NCBI RefSeq assembly: GCF_029784165.1 | Contig: NC_073695.1 | Location: 195,074,857 to 195,138,856, forward strand | Direction of reading: 5' to 3' | DNA length: 64,000 nucleotides | Source of the DNA: Wyeomyia smithii | Lineage: Eukaryota > Arthropoda > Insecta > Diptera > Culicidae | Part shown: positions 11,001 to 22,045 of the stretch, in pieces | How the letters are laid out: every line of letters starts with the position of its first letter | How positions within the stretch are numbered: the first letter of the stretch is position 1 | Position numbers and translations under genes: made by a program | The notes under the pieces: model-generated | Database searches by the model: none | The model's input: the letters and a program-made list of their open reading frames with translations, nothing else | What the model was told of the DNA's origin: nothing

Positions 11001-12690
11001 CTCGGCCGCTGTCGTAATATTAACACCAACACAAACATGCATTTTTGCATGATTTTTTCCGCTATCAGCAGCATTTGGTAAAACAGAAAATTCAATTAGC
11101 CGCTTCTGTAACAAAATTTCGAGGCACCAAAATGGGCCAGGTGCAGGATATATTTTTGTTTTTGGTTAGTCCGTCCAGAATTCCATCCATTTTAGTATTT
11201 TGCAGTGCCATTTATTACTAACAGCCATCAGCATAACGAGTGAAACCGGCACGAGATGACCGGTACTCTTGTCTTTCCTCCTTTTAGCTGCTATCACCTA
11301 GCGTCCGCATGTCGCTGGTGCAGTTTTGGAATCAAAATGATGGGGCGCCGGCCGCTGTCGTAAAATTAACACCAACAAAAAGATGCATATTTGCAAGGTT
11401 TTATCCGCTAGCAGCAGCATTTTGTAATAAAACAGAAAATTCAATTAGCCGCTTCTGTAACAAAATTTCGAGGCACCAAAAGGGGCCAGGTGCCGAATAT
11501 ATCCATGTTTTTGGTCAGTCCGTCCAGAATTCTTTCAAGATAGCGTCCGTATGTAGCCGGTACGGTTTAGTAATGAAACTGATGGGGTGAAATGTTCGAA
11601 CGGTACGTTTTATACCAAGGCTTCGTCAGATAAAAAAAAAGGAGGTGGGGCTACATAGGTGATGGAATGGTAAGGAAAAATTTTTCTTGAAAGCTGCGCC
11701 GGCCGCTGTCGTAATATTAACACCAACACAAACATGCATTTATGCAAGGTTTTTTCCGCTTGCAGCAGCATTTGGTAAAACAGAAAATCCAATTAGCCGC
11801 TTCTGTAACAAAATTTCAAGGCACCAAAAGGTGCCAGTTGCCGATTATAGTTTCCTGGTTAGTCCGTCCAGAATTCCAGCCATTTAAGTGTTTTGCAGTA
11901 GCCATTTACTACTAAAGCCACCAGCATAACGGGTGAAACCGGCACGAGATGACCGGTACTATTTTGTCTTTCCTCCTTTCAGCTGCTAACACCTAGCGCT
12001 GTCGTGAAATTAACATCAACATAAACATGCATTTTAGCAAGGTTTTTTTCCGCTAACAGCAGCAATTGTAAAACATAAAATTCAACTAACCGCTTCTATT
12101 ATAAAACTGCGAGGCACCAAAAGGTGCCAGTTGCCGATTTCTTGTTTACTGGTTTCCGTCCAGAATTCCAGCCATTTTAGTATTTTGCAGTAGCCACCAG
12201 CATCACGGGTCAAACCGGCACGAGATGACCGTTACTATTTTGTTTTTCCTCTTTTTAGCTGCTAACACCGAGCGTCCGTATGTATCCGGTACGGTTTAGT
12301 AGTGAAACTGATGGGGTGAAATGTTCGAACGATACGTTTTATACCAAGGCTTCGTCAGATAATTCAATTAGCCGCTTCTGTACCAAAATTTCGAGGCAAC
12401 AAAAGGTGCCAGTTGCCGATTATAGTTTCCTGGTTAGTCCGTCCAGAATTCCAGCCATTTAAGTGTTTTGCAGTAGACATTTACTACTAAAGCCACCAGC
12501 ATAACGGGTGAAACCGGCACGAGATGACCGGTACTATTTTGTATTTTCTCCTTTCAGCTGCTATCACCTAGCGTCCGCATGTCACTGGTGCAGTTTTGGA
12601 ATCAGAATTATGGGGCGCCGGCCGCTGTCGTAATATTAACACCAACAAAAAATGCATATTTGCAAGTTTTTTTCCGCTAGCAGCAGCATA
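11001..12690 (+). repeat. Irregular tandem array, about six units of 300-350 bases
   Basis: Units begin with GCCGCTGTCGTAATATTAAC or a close variant at about 11004, 11350, 11702, 11998 and 12620; a further unit starting near 12360 lacks this first part. Each continues through 'caattagccgcttctgtaac', 'gaggcaccaaaaggtgccag', 'gtccgtccagaattccagcc' and, in some units, a block with 'accggcacgagatgaccggt' and 'gaaactgatggggtgaaatg'. Units differ in which blocks they keep, so the array grew by unequal exchange with internal deletions. It has no long frame. The last block is present once in the related locus at 51.7-51.8 kb. Confidence 0.85.
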
Positions 12691-13065
12691 AACATCGGAA
12701 ACAGAAAGTGACAACAACAATAACAACAAAGTCAGATCAATTGTATCCGTTAGTGTCGACTGTGCTTGGGAAGAGAGGTAGTGATTGGCTGCGCGGTATG
12801 ATTTAGACAATCGATATTAATTACCAATTTTTCAATAGTGTATCTCAAACAAAAGTTTGTTTTTGTAACATAAATTTAACCGTAAAAGAATTTCTGATCG
12901 ATTGATGCCAAAACCTCGAAAACCTGATTATAGATGACTGCAAAATAAGCGCTCAAAACCTGACCACTTTTCTCTGGTTTTCCCTGGTTGAATTACTAGA
13001 TTTTCAAATTCAGGGGCCTAACTTCGATATAGACGTTAGTCAACGTCAAAAAATCTCTGTTTTAC
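12691..13065 (+). repeat. Duplicated flank, homologous to 51865-52925
   Basis: Runs from 'aacaacaaagtcagatcaat' through 'gcttgggaagagaggtagtg' to 'gacgttagtcaacgtcaaaa'. The same order is seen at 51865-52925, interrupted there by a 701-base insertion. It is non-coding. Together with the jockey 3' end and the array it makes a diverged segmental copy or a shared transposon. Confidence 0.8.
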
Positions 13066-13239
13066 TATGTATGTTTATTTTGGGAGGATACTTATTATTA
13101 ACCTTGCAACTTCAACATCGACTCTGTAGGGGATTTGTTGCAAAGGTGTAAATGTGTGAAGAGTCCTAGAATTGACCAAAGCCTAGTTCTACCACTGCGG
13201 TGAAGCAACCAACGTGCTAGGAACGGGTTTTTGTGTGCT

Positions 13240-14080
13240 GGGCAGAATGCTGCGTTCAACGAGAATGTGTTTGTTGAGGAATAAAGGAAGTTTCTTCAAC
13301 TACAGCATCATCCCCCCCAGGTTGGTAGGGAAGTGATGTATAGACAGGTGATGGGGCCTCAGGGTCACAGCGACACGAACGAAAACGGCCAACGATGAAT
13401 AAACTTCGCAGCATCTTTCTTCCACGCAAAGACATCCGAAGAGCCACTTGGAGATCACCTGACCACCAAACAACAAATCAAATTGACCACGTTCTCATTG
13501 ATTTCCGGTTTTTCTAGACCATCACGAACATACGCTCTCTTCGGGGTGCGGATGTAGATTCAGTCCACTACCTTGTAGCAGTATTTGTGCGCTCAACACT
13601 ATCTACGGTATTTCACACACGACAAAACCGTCCGAACATCCGGCAGTTGCACAACCCGTAGGCTGCCGAGAATTACGCGCTCTTACATGATGACGCATAA
13701 CCTTTCACGGAAGAACTATGTGCTTTGACAATCGACGCTGGATGAGGCAAGCAACGTTCGATCATCGGAGAGGTTCCAATCACGGGACTAGATGAGGTAA
13801 CGTCGAGCTGACAAAAAGATAGGTTTGACGATTGACCGAGCATCGTCACAAAAGAGAACGCGGCCAAATATCCACGAACAAGAAATGAGTCGACCACGAT
13901 TCTGAGGAGAAAGTAACGCCAGCAGGAGGACAGAGATCGTTGAGAGTGGGAGCAACTGTTACGTGAACCAATCCCGTCCAAGGTGGGTCTACAGGTGGAA
14001 GCAGTTTTGACGTGGGACTACGTCTTTGTTTACAATACTGGGATGCATTCTGTAAAATTTGAAATGAAACTGGCAAATGT
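13240..14080 (-). pseudogene. Decayed coding-like region, possibly LTR-retroelement
   Basis: GC-balanced block with several overlapping minus-strand frames (13256-13447, 13673-13981, 13846-14076), suggesting an old open reading frame split by frameshifts. A segment with a VDSF core could be a decayed aspartic-protease DSG site as in BEL/Pao gag-pol, but the match is weak. Plus-strand frames are poorer. I do not recognise a family with confidence. Confidence 0.3.
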
Positions 14081-14223
14081 TGCGTCAGATTTCAAACGTT
14101 AATAACAGCATACCCACATGATGGATAACAATTAGCAATATGTTGTTGGATAGATAAAATGTATAACAATTTTGTAATATGCTAGTTATCACTCTAATTT
14201 CATTGCTAAGCGGTAAAATTGAT

Positions 14224-14985
14224 AAAATACTACAAGGTATACTACAAGGTAAGAGCCTGCGAATGCTTGTGATTTTTTTGTTAATTTACTAAGATTTATT
14301 CAGAATCTCTTTTTACATTTCGAAATTGTTAGATGATATGTTATTATTCTAAGCTTTACCATAATAAACGTATAATAGCAGTCTTCATAATACAGCGAAT
14401 GTAGTTGTAGGCAAATGAAAAAAATTGTCAAGCAAAAAACAAAAATGTAATTGTGGATTGTTACGATTTTTTGCTGGAACTTGTTAATAATTTTGTTTAA
14501 AATATCCTCTTATGTTTGCCAATTAATGAACCTTTGTAAGGGCTTCCATATTATTTTGAAAGTAAGATCCATATTATAGATCTAATTTAATCAGAGTTGA
14601 AGAAGACAAAACCATTCATTATGATAACGTAAGTATTATTGGATTTGGTTTTTGAGGATATAGAGTTAATTCTGACTTTGACGCATTACGAGAAATTCTT
14701 GGTGCTTCTTCAACAAGCACGATATGCTTGTGCCTTGTCAAATACATGTTGTTTGCACAAAAAAATACTACAGGCATAATATCGTCAGATATAAACGATA
14801 TTCTTTCGAGTGTTGTTGAACATATTTCAAAAATTGATTTCTAGGGTAGGCTGAAAATAAAAATACGTACATTGATTCTGTCTGCAGACTCTGTATATTT
14901 TGTAACAAAAAATCCCCTAATTACAGTGTTTAGTCCCACGTCACCATTTCATACAACCCTAGGGCTGTATACCTTGTAGTATTTT
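14224..14985. mobile_element. TIR element with TA target sites (MITE-like)
   Basis: Positions 14224-14242 read AAAATACTACAAGGTATAC and 14967-14985 are the exact reverse complement: 19 of 19 bases. If the flanking TA is the target duplication, the element proper starts CTACAAGG at 14230 and ends CCTTGTAG at 14979. The interior is AT-rich and non-coding. An inward 'gacgtgggacta' word occurs near the right end in reverse (14934-14945) and again outside the left end (14009-14020), so the element may be part of a larger inverted structure. Confidence 0.6.
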
Positions 14986-15039
14986 GATGAACACCTCAAT
15001 AGACAGGGAGGCTAACCTTTTAGTGCCTACAAGCGATAA

Positions 15040-16215
15040 CAGTGTACCTGTTTCCGATATTCTGGATATCAAACCGAAAATTGGGATCAAAGGAAGGGAC
15101 AGACTCTAGAAAAAACGGCAAAGAGGCGCTAGCAACGGCACTTCACTGTGTAATTTCCAGCATTTGAGAGGAAGAGAGACTACCGGAAGAATGGATGGAA
15201 GGAGTTGTATACCCTATCTACAATGCAGCAACTACCATGGCATAACGTTAACTAACGCCGCCTGTGCTTCGTCGTTTTTCTTCTCTAGCAAAAGGATTCG
15301 TAGGGCAGTACTAAGCGGGCTTCACGTAAGCACGCGCTACTACGGATCAAATTTCCACTCTCCAGCAGATCCTTGCCCACACATTACGTCTTGGTGGACT
15401 TCAAGGCAACGTTTGATACAGTCGATCGAGACCAGCTCAACATAGTAAATAATGCGCGACTATGGTTTTCCGGATAAACTTACACGTAGGCTGACCAGAT
15501 GTACCGTTTTGAACGGGACAGTACCGTTTTTTCAACTATTTTTAACTGTCCAGTCTTTCTGCTATTTTGTACCGTTTTCGAATACTCCTTGAAAAATTTT
15601 TAAATAAAGTTTTCCGTTGAAATAAAATAAGTTTCCGAACAGCCAGGATTTTTTTTAATATTACTGAGTATATTTTGTGCCTTCCTGAAAGAACCGCACA
15701 ACTGAACCCTATCGTGAACTAACGAAAAAGTCGCGATTGAAGATGAGACCATGATAATTATTAGTCAAAATCTCGATCATGCAAGTGATAAATTTTAGGA
15801 ACCTATTGCAAAAAATCACACTCTTCTACGCAAAATTCATTAAAGGCTAAATATCGTACTGGATCCGGTAGGTTCATCAGGGCCTGCCACAAAAGATAAT
15901 TTATTTGATGGTCGCAATGGCTCTTTTAGTCTCAATGCCCTTTACAACGAATAATTGTTTGAATGTTTTTGTTAGTGGAAGTTTTTGAAAATCAATCTTA
16001 TCATGTGTCGCGTTTTTTGAACCCATTTGTCCCGTTTCTGTCATGAGAAAATCTGGTTAGCCTACTTACACGACTTATCAAAGCTAGCTCGGATTGAGTG
16101 ATGTGTTACGTGTGCGTATCGGGGACACTCTCGAATCCCTTTGAAACGCGCAGAGGGTTTAGACTAGGAATTAAATTATCTTGCACGTTGGTCTTGAGGG
16201 TGTAATCCGACGAGC
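15040..16215 (+). pseudogene. RTE-like LINE reverse transcriptase fragment, split by a MITE
   Basis: Translation in mixed frames gives LPEEWMEGVVYPIYN (from about 15180), YHGITLTNAA, VLVDFKATFDTVDRDQL (motif A; D of FDTVDR near 15413) and GFPDKLTRL. After the insertion at 15487-16064 it resumes with LSNPFETRRGFRLGIKLSC, equivalent to the motif B region of RTE-like elements. Four frame breaks and in-frame stops mark it as a relic. The same family occurs at 22.0-23.7, 32.0-32.6, 36.0-37.4 and 43.0-43.9 kb. Confidence 0.8.
15487..16064. mobile_element. hAT MITE, 578 bases, 8-base target duplication
   Basis: Ends are TAGGCTGACCAGAT (15487-15500) and ATCTGGTTAGCCTA (16051-16064), inverted with one mismatch in 14. 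Flanks are CTTACACG on both sides (15479-15486 and 16065-16072), a perfect 8-base duplication as made by hAT transposases. Removing the element and one copy rejoins the LINE reading (DKLTRLIK). It has no transposase frame, so it moved in trans. Confidence 0.92.
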
Positions 16216-16376
16216 ATGCTCATCTCAAACTGATTTTGTTTACTTTTAGTTTTGGCACATGCACCTTATTATTTACCTCTTTCTCAACCTATTTAGTGCA
16301 ATGTTTTAGTTAGCAATCTATCTTAGACACACTTACGTTACTATGAACTTCATTTGTCGAGTAGATTCCCCACGAT

Positions 16377-16869
16377 CAGGGTTGATATTTGTTGACACTC
16401 TTGAGTGAAAGTGAAAAAAAGCATCAAGTTTATGGATATTTTTTTACAATCCTTTTAAAGTTCTCCCTTCCCGCTTTTTGCATGGAAGTGAACTGTCAAA
16501 ACACCTCATTATATTTCATGCGATGGAAGCAAGACAACAAAATCAGTTTATCAGTTAACGAAAATTGTCAAGGCATCGGTCAGTGTCAGTGAAAAAGTGT
16601 TTCGGTGAGGTTCATTTTGGTTGAGTGGACAGTTTGTTTTTCTTTTTCGCTTTGAAGTGAAGATCATTTGGTTGGATTTGTCGTCAAATTTTATTCCGTA
16701 ACCGTGAACGATGCGCGTGATCTATTTCATCTGAGTATAACAGCACGTTACTAGGACGAAAATCTAGTGTATCTGAAAGAGTGCTGCGATCATTGGAAGT
16801 GAAAATTGAAAATGATTAGCTGTAATTTTCGAAGAATTTTGCTGGGGAAAATGACTTTTATCAGCACTG
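16377..16869. mobile_element. hAT MITE family B, copy 1, 493 bases
   Basis: Starts CAGGGTTGATA and ends TATCAGCACTG, short imperfect terminal inverted repeats, flanked by CCCACGAT at 16369-16376 and 16870-16877 (perfect 8-base duplication). Nearly identical along its length to 38970-39461, which has its own different 8-base duplication. The frame at 16389-16592 is a by-product, not a gene. Confidence 0.93.
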
Positions 16870-16877
16870 CCCACGAT

Positions 16878-17833
16878 GTTTGTAGAATCCTTTCAATACC
16901 CTATGGTCTCATGTTTGTAAAATAAGAGACGCATTTTCCTAATTTTTAATGTTTCAATTTTTCTTGGCGATAAATATATAATAATTCCTCATTTCAGCGG
17001 AGTTATATTTATCAAACCTGATTATAAATCAAGTTTATCGTCGTTTGTTTTACTTTTCTTTATTACCGATTGCATCACACATAGCGGGAACCATGTGAAG
17101 GAACCAATGGCTCAAACAAGCAGAAGCTCTGCCAATTCAAAAATTATGAGAGCAATTAAGTTAACCGGATTGAGTAATACATAATTTGGTTTTATTAGAC
17201 CTGGAGCCCACTCGCGCACCCTAGCGGTAGCAGGTTTCACACCCCGCAGCGCATTAGTTACGTACAGGCTACCTAAAGGCAGAAAATTGCCAATTAATTC
17301 AAGTAAGACTCAGGAAAAGAAAACTCAATCAGTGACTTAAAAATGTTTCTAAGGTAGAAATGGTGACACAGTAAGACGAAATAATAGACTCAGGAGATAA
17401 TTACTTTTCATCTGCTCTACTGAACTAACTAAGGTTGAATATATTTAAAAAAAAGGTCTTTCATACGTAACAATGGCAGGGCAGTGGGTGAAACTGCTGG
17501 CGCAGTTTTAAAGCTTCATATGTTATGCACCACTTTTGGAGCAGCTTCTGCAAACAAAAGAGATACCCGTTGGCATCGTCATTGGACAAAACTCTACATA
17601 TGGGTAACAGCATTCAATCTAACGTGGAAGCTCACAGTCGTCGCATCGTAAGCTAAATATGTTGAATATGGAATGCATTTCTCATCTTTCTCTGGCTGTG
17701 GCTACTCATTTTGCATTTGCAAATTAGGTTTTCTTCCTCCCCTAGAAAAAACTATGATCATGCTGCTCAATCTGGCACGTAGAGTACTAAGACATTCTTC
17801 AATTGATAATGCTAAATTGCATCGAAAGCAATA
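16878..17833. other. AT-rich stretch without a gene
   Basis: No coding domain, element ends or RNA gene recognised. Confidence 0.5.
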
Positions 17834-17835
17834 TA

Positions 17836-18500
17836 CACTGGGGTCTTTTTTTACGCGGGTTATTTTTATGCGGTTTTTTTATACGCGATTTTTTTAACGC
17901 GATTTTTTACAATAACGCGGATTATTTTTACGCGGTTTTTTGAAATAACGCGGATTATTTTTACGCGATTTGAAAGATTATTTTTACGCGGTATTAAATA
18001 TATTTAGTATAAGTAAATCCAATCAAGTAAAAATCAATCGTATGGTTTATGACAATAAGATATTCTGTGTTATTAATCTAAATAATGCATATTTTCAATA
18101 TATTTGCTGTTATTATCAAAAAATAGGCAATTCCCGTTGATTCGGGAAGAAGGAACAAAACTACATTAGTAATTGTATAACGATACGAGTCAGGGTCGTT
18201 GCAATTAGCTTCCGATAAAGGAACGAAAGCTTAAACATGTGGCAATATTCTTATAAAAAAGTTATTGTCATGTTCTTCAATGAATTTTCATTTTAGAAGC
18301 ACTATAAACTCAATCTGTGTGTTTCGTTACCATTTTTATATTATTTTTAAAGTTTATATTTACTTACGTGCCATTATTTTTAATCGGATCTTGTTATTGA
18401 ATGGAGTTCTTTCTACGCGATTTTTTAAAATAACGTGGTTTTTTTATACGCGGATTTTTTCAACGCGGTACAACCAACCGCGTAAAAAAAGACCCCAGTG
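17836..18500. mobile_element. TA-flanked MITE with ACGCG-rich ends, 665 bases
   Basis: The first 23 and last 23 bases are perfect inverted repeats (CACTGGGGTCTTTTTTTACG... against its complement at 18478-18500), flanked by TA at 17834-17835 and 18501-18502. Subterminal regions repeat 'ttttttacgcggtttttt' and 'ataacgcggatt' many times. TA targets put it in the Tc1/mariner/pogo superfamily; ends of this 'taacgcgg' type suggest pogo-like, which is an inference. Non-coding. A relative sits at 62.16-62.34 kb. Confidence 0.9.
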
Positions 18501-18502
18501 TA

Positions 18503-19119
18503 CAGTTTAAAAAAAGTGCCTATAAACTCACTTATCATAGTTACTGTGAAATAATATGACCAAAATTGCCAATTATCAGTTAATTATTAACATTTGTGAA
18601 CCTGTGGCAATTTTATTGTAGATAATAATTTTATATTATATGCTGAAAAAAAAAAACAATTTGAACTTGACTGATCCATTGTACATCAATAAAGCCAGAC
18701 TGCTTCTAATTCCGCAAAAAATAAACCGGTTTTGACTTTGAAGCCATAAACCAATCAATTCTGTGGAAAACGTATTCTGACTGCATAGCACAGATTCACT
18801 GCCTCCAATCAAAGCATGGTTGTATCTCTTTTGGGGTAACGGAAATAAATAAATGGTTAAAATGTTGTCGTTCTTTAAATAGGCTACCAGATTTTTTTTG
18901 CAAAAGAGTTATGATATTTATTTTAATATACTCAAGAATTCGTTTCATAATGATTGTTTTCAATACTTCCGAATATGCGACAATTTCATAATTAATAACA
19001 TCAAAATGTAACCAATCGCACTAAACATCATTTCTGACGGTTGGCTTGAGTGTTAGAGAGTTAATCCAAAACAAACGGCAAAAAAATACTTCTAGACCCC
19101 TAGAAAAAGAAAATCGCTG
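18503..19119. other. AT-rich stretch without a gene
   Basis: Nothing recognisable on either strand. Confidence 0.5.
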
Positions 19120-19800
19120 TAAAACATAAAAAACAGACACTCAGGTAGTCGTGCGGCGTCGAATTCCATATTTATATTACTACGGATCGCACCGCACTCG
19201 TTTGGTCACTACGTACGTAAATAAGTCGGTTTTCCAGTCTGTACCTCTTTTGCACGCCACTTTGTCTCGCGCAGAACTTCCAGATACGGGTACGGGAAAA
19301 TGCACTCTTCAAGTGCCTCCGTGTTTCGCCACCGTCTTTGAAATCCTACGGTAATAAATAACACACTTGAAGCAGTTTAGCGGCTTCCCCTGCGAGAGAG
19401 CACAGTGTGTCACTGGAGTGACCCACATGTCTTCCCGGAGAGTGCTGGGGTCTTAGCCAGCTTAGCCAGGGAACGGCTTCGGTGCGTGTGTGTGCGCCGC
19501 CCGGTCTCGAGCGTGCGCGCCAGATTGCCTTCAAAGTCAGAAATTAGTTCGGATGAAGAGAGAGAAAAGCGTAAACTGCGGTAGCAAACGGCTGTATGTA
19601 GTATTCCCTAGCAGCACCTAAGTGCCTACTAGGCGCCAACCGTCCAGGTAGCAGCTAACTGTGTGGACACGCAAAACCAAGCGTGAAAAGCTAGCGGTAA
19701 ATGGGAAAGCCTCTCGATGCCGGTGATGGAGCTTCGATCAATCGACGAGAAGCGAATGTTTTGCAAGGGAAACGCGATTCGGTAAACCTGATAGCATAAG
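19120..19800 (+). other. GC-rich, exon-like or promoter-like stretch
   Basis: Composition becomes GC-balanced with CpG-rich words (near 19147, 19270, 19500). Frames are short on both strands (67 codons at most), as expected for a leader rather than a coding exon. GTAAA follows CG or GCG at 19692 and 19782 and could be donor sites, but neither is strong. No similarity to other parts of the window. It may be an untranslated first exon and promoter. Confidence 0.3.
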
Positions 19801-20566
19801 ACACAAATAAGCTATAAATTGGAATTGAAATAATCGTAGGACGATTGATTGAATATATTGGAAAAAAGCTATGTTTAGTCTATGAATAGAGTCATTTCAT
19901 GCCAATTTGCTAGTGAACATCTTCTTAAAATCTCTTTCTTCTATACAAATTGGTGTAATACTCACTACTATCGAAAACCCAAAATATCTAACCAACATTG
20001 CAACTGATACTGTCATTTCGGAGTCGACCGAAACGTTTTGGTGTCTATCGTACCTCTTTTACAGTCACATCAATTCGATAGATAGGCACTCCATGATAAT
20101 TCTAATCACACGAGCTACAGTGATGATTCTTGACTTCTTTGGGATCCATTTTCCTTGCAGGTGAACGAACACGTTTGCTTACGGAAGATTTATCGTTTCG
20201 TGCTTATTTCGTGCCTTTTGAAAATTTTGGTCTTTTACTCTGGAAATTTACAGACAATGATTCAGTTATAATCATTATAAATAGAGTTGACTGAATCTGA
20301 CACTTCTAGTTTGCTGGTAAGTCGTGACTGCTAATAGCTTCTATCACCAACTATGCATTAGCTTCTCGGTATATTTTTAGCAGACGTGTTTTTAATATTT
20401 GCACATGTTTGTGAAAATGCGTCTATAATAAGAATTCTGGTCACACAAACGTCCTGTATTTTATTCGAAAAATAAATCTATTCAGTTAAAGTTTGAAGTT
20501 AAAAGTTAAAAATAAATCTATTCAGTTGATTTCATTGGATGTAAATTCTTATTCTGTAATACGCCT
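19801..20566. other. AT-rich stretch without a gene
   Basis: A short internal duplication is visible ('aaataaatctattcagtt' at 20469 and 20511). No gene or element ends otherwise. Confidence 0.45.
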
Positions 20567-20863
20567 TTGATTATTCTTTTGAAAAACATTCTGTATAAAT
20601 TGAACGCAGTGCATAAACCAAGCAATGTTGAAACAAAATCATCAGAAAAGACTAAATATCTATGTTCGACGCCATATCTCCAAGCTGGTGATTATCAGTT
20701 TCAACTGGGAAAAATTGAGGAAACTGTTCGAAAAACTTTTAATATCAAAACTGACGTAATGATAATCAACAGAAAATTGATGCCTAACGCCATTTTGAAA
20801 TCCAATTCGCGACTTTCGGTTTCAGATTTGCAAAAAAAGGGTTCAAATACTCGCCAATATTGA
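20567..20863 (+). CDS. Hypothetical 98-residue ORF, probably a retroelement fragment
   Basis: An open frame with an unusually balanced, lysine-rich and hydrophilic product: KTKYLCSTPYLQAG, then GKIEETVRKTFNIKTDV and SVSDLQKKG. The arrangement (a 'PY' phrase, an amphipathic helix, a basic stretch ending in Lys-Lys-Gly) resembles the linker between reverse transcriptase and GIY-YIG endonuclease in Penelope-like elements, but the similarity is too weak to assign. It stops six bases before the TIR element at 20869, so its 3' part may have been lost through that insertion. Confidence 0.25.
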   Translation: MIILLKNILYKLNAVHKPSNVETKSSEKTKYLCSTPYLQAGDYQFQLGKIEETVRKTFNIKTDVMIINRKLMPNAILKSNSRLSVSDLQKKGSNTRQY

Positions 20864-20868
20864 TGTTG

Positions 20869-21886
20869 AGGGGAACTGTTCCATTATTCATCTCAGTCCA
20901 TATATTCATCTTATAAAACATGAAAACACAATTGAAAACAGGAAAAAACGCATATTTTCTAACTAAACTCATCTACTAATCAATGGAATGAATTCTTCTT
21001 AGCTCACTTTAGATTTCCCATGAAGAAGAATTCTTAAAAAAGTCGCTCAAAAGCTCTAAATATGATATAATAGTCGGGCATCTACACTTGAAAACTCATT
21101 TATTTCAATCACCTACCTCAGAAAACAAAATTCGCGCATTGCTCTATACGGCTACAACGGGACTCGTTCAGTAGCAAACCAAAGTTTTTTTCATCATAAG
21201 CGGACCACTTTTTATTTTAACTACTTAACAAAATCACTCACTACACTAAGAGTACTTTAATCTTTAAAATGTTCGCCTCAATTTCCAAAACCAAACTCTA
21301 ATTAGTAGAAACATATGAATTTTTACAAATCCTAAAATTCAACTGTATGTATTTTCATCTATTTTCACTGCTTTGAAAATAAGCAAAAGTTGCCTAATCA
21401 GTTTCTGTTAATACGAATAAATCATACTGAAAATGTTGAATTATTCCGATATAATTGACATAAATCGACAGCACTGCAGTGGTTACCTAGGTTACCCATT
21501 TTGCACGTAAACAACTACAGTAGATATCTAGATAACCTTAGTAGTTTACTTAGTAGTACAAAACGGCGGTTTGCGGCTTCGTTCATTCATTAAAGTGTAA
21601 TTCATTCATGATTATCAGTGCGATGAATATGGGGGCGTCGTGAGATGAATAATTGAGCAGTGATTTGAGTTTTGAGATGAATATGGAAGCGTTGTAAAAA
21701 TAGTTTGTTCTACAAAATTCAGGATAAATCTAGTTAAGTTTACTAAATATACAATGCTGAACGATTCCATAAGAGCACGTAAGCGTATTTTGTTTATTTG
21801 TTCAATGATTTCGAAAAAATTTGGTGTTTAATCTGTGCATTCTTCGTGAATATCAGCATAATGAGATGAATAATGGAACAAACACT
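20869..21886 (+). mobile_element. 1-kb TIR element family A, copy 1
   Basis: Starts AGGGGAACTGTTCCATTATT and ends with the diverged inverse (TGAGATGAATAATGGAACA...). The interior runs in the same order as the copy at 37557-38542: 'tgaaaacacaattgaaaaca', 'gttacctaggttaccca', 'cttcgttcattcat', 'atgggggcgtcgtgagatga'. No transposase frame. Target-site duplication not evident in this copy. Confidence 0.8.
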
Positions 21887-22045
21887 CTATTCGATGTCAT
21901 TTCAAAATTTAAAATGGTGTCATTGGTTTCTGGAGAGCTGAGAGTGTGTTGTGAAAAACTGATAAAAAAAAGAGCCCAACAATAATATTTGGTATGACGC
22001 CTTAGAGCCGAAATTTATGTTGAATTTCATTTTGAAGTCCAAGAT

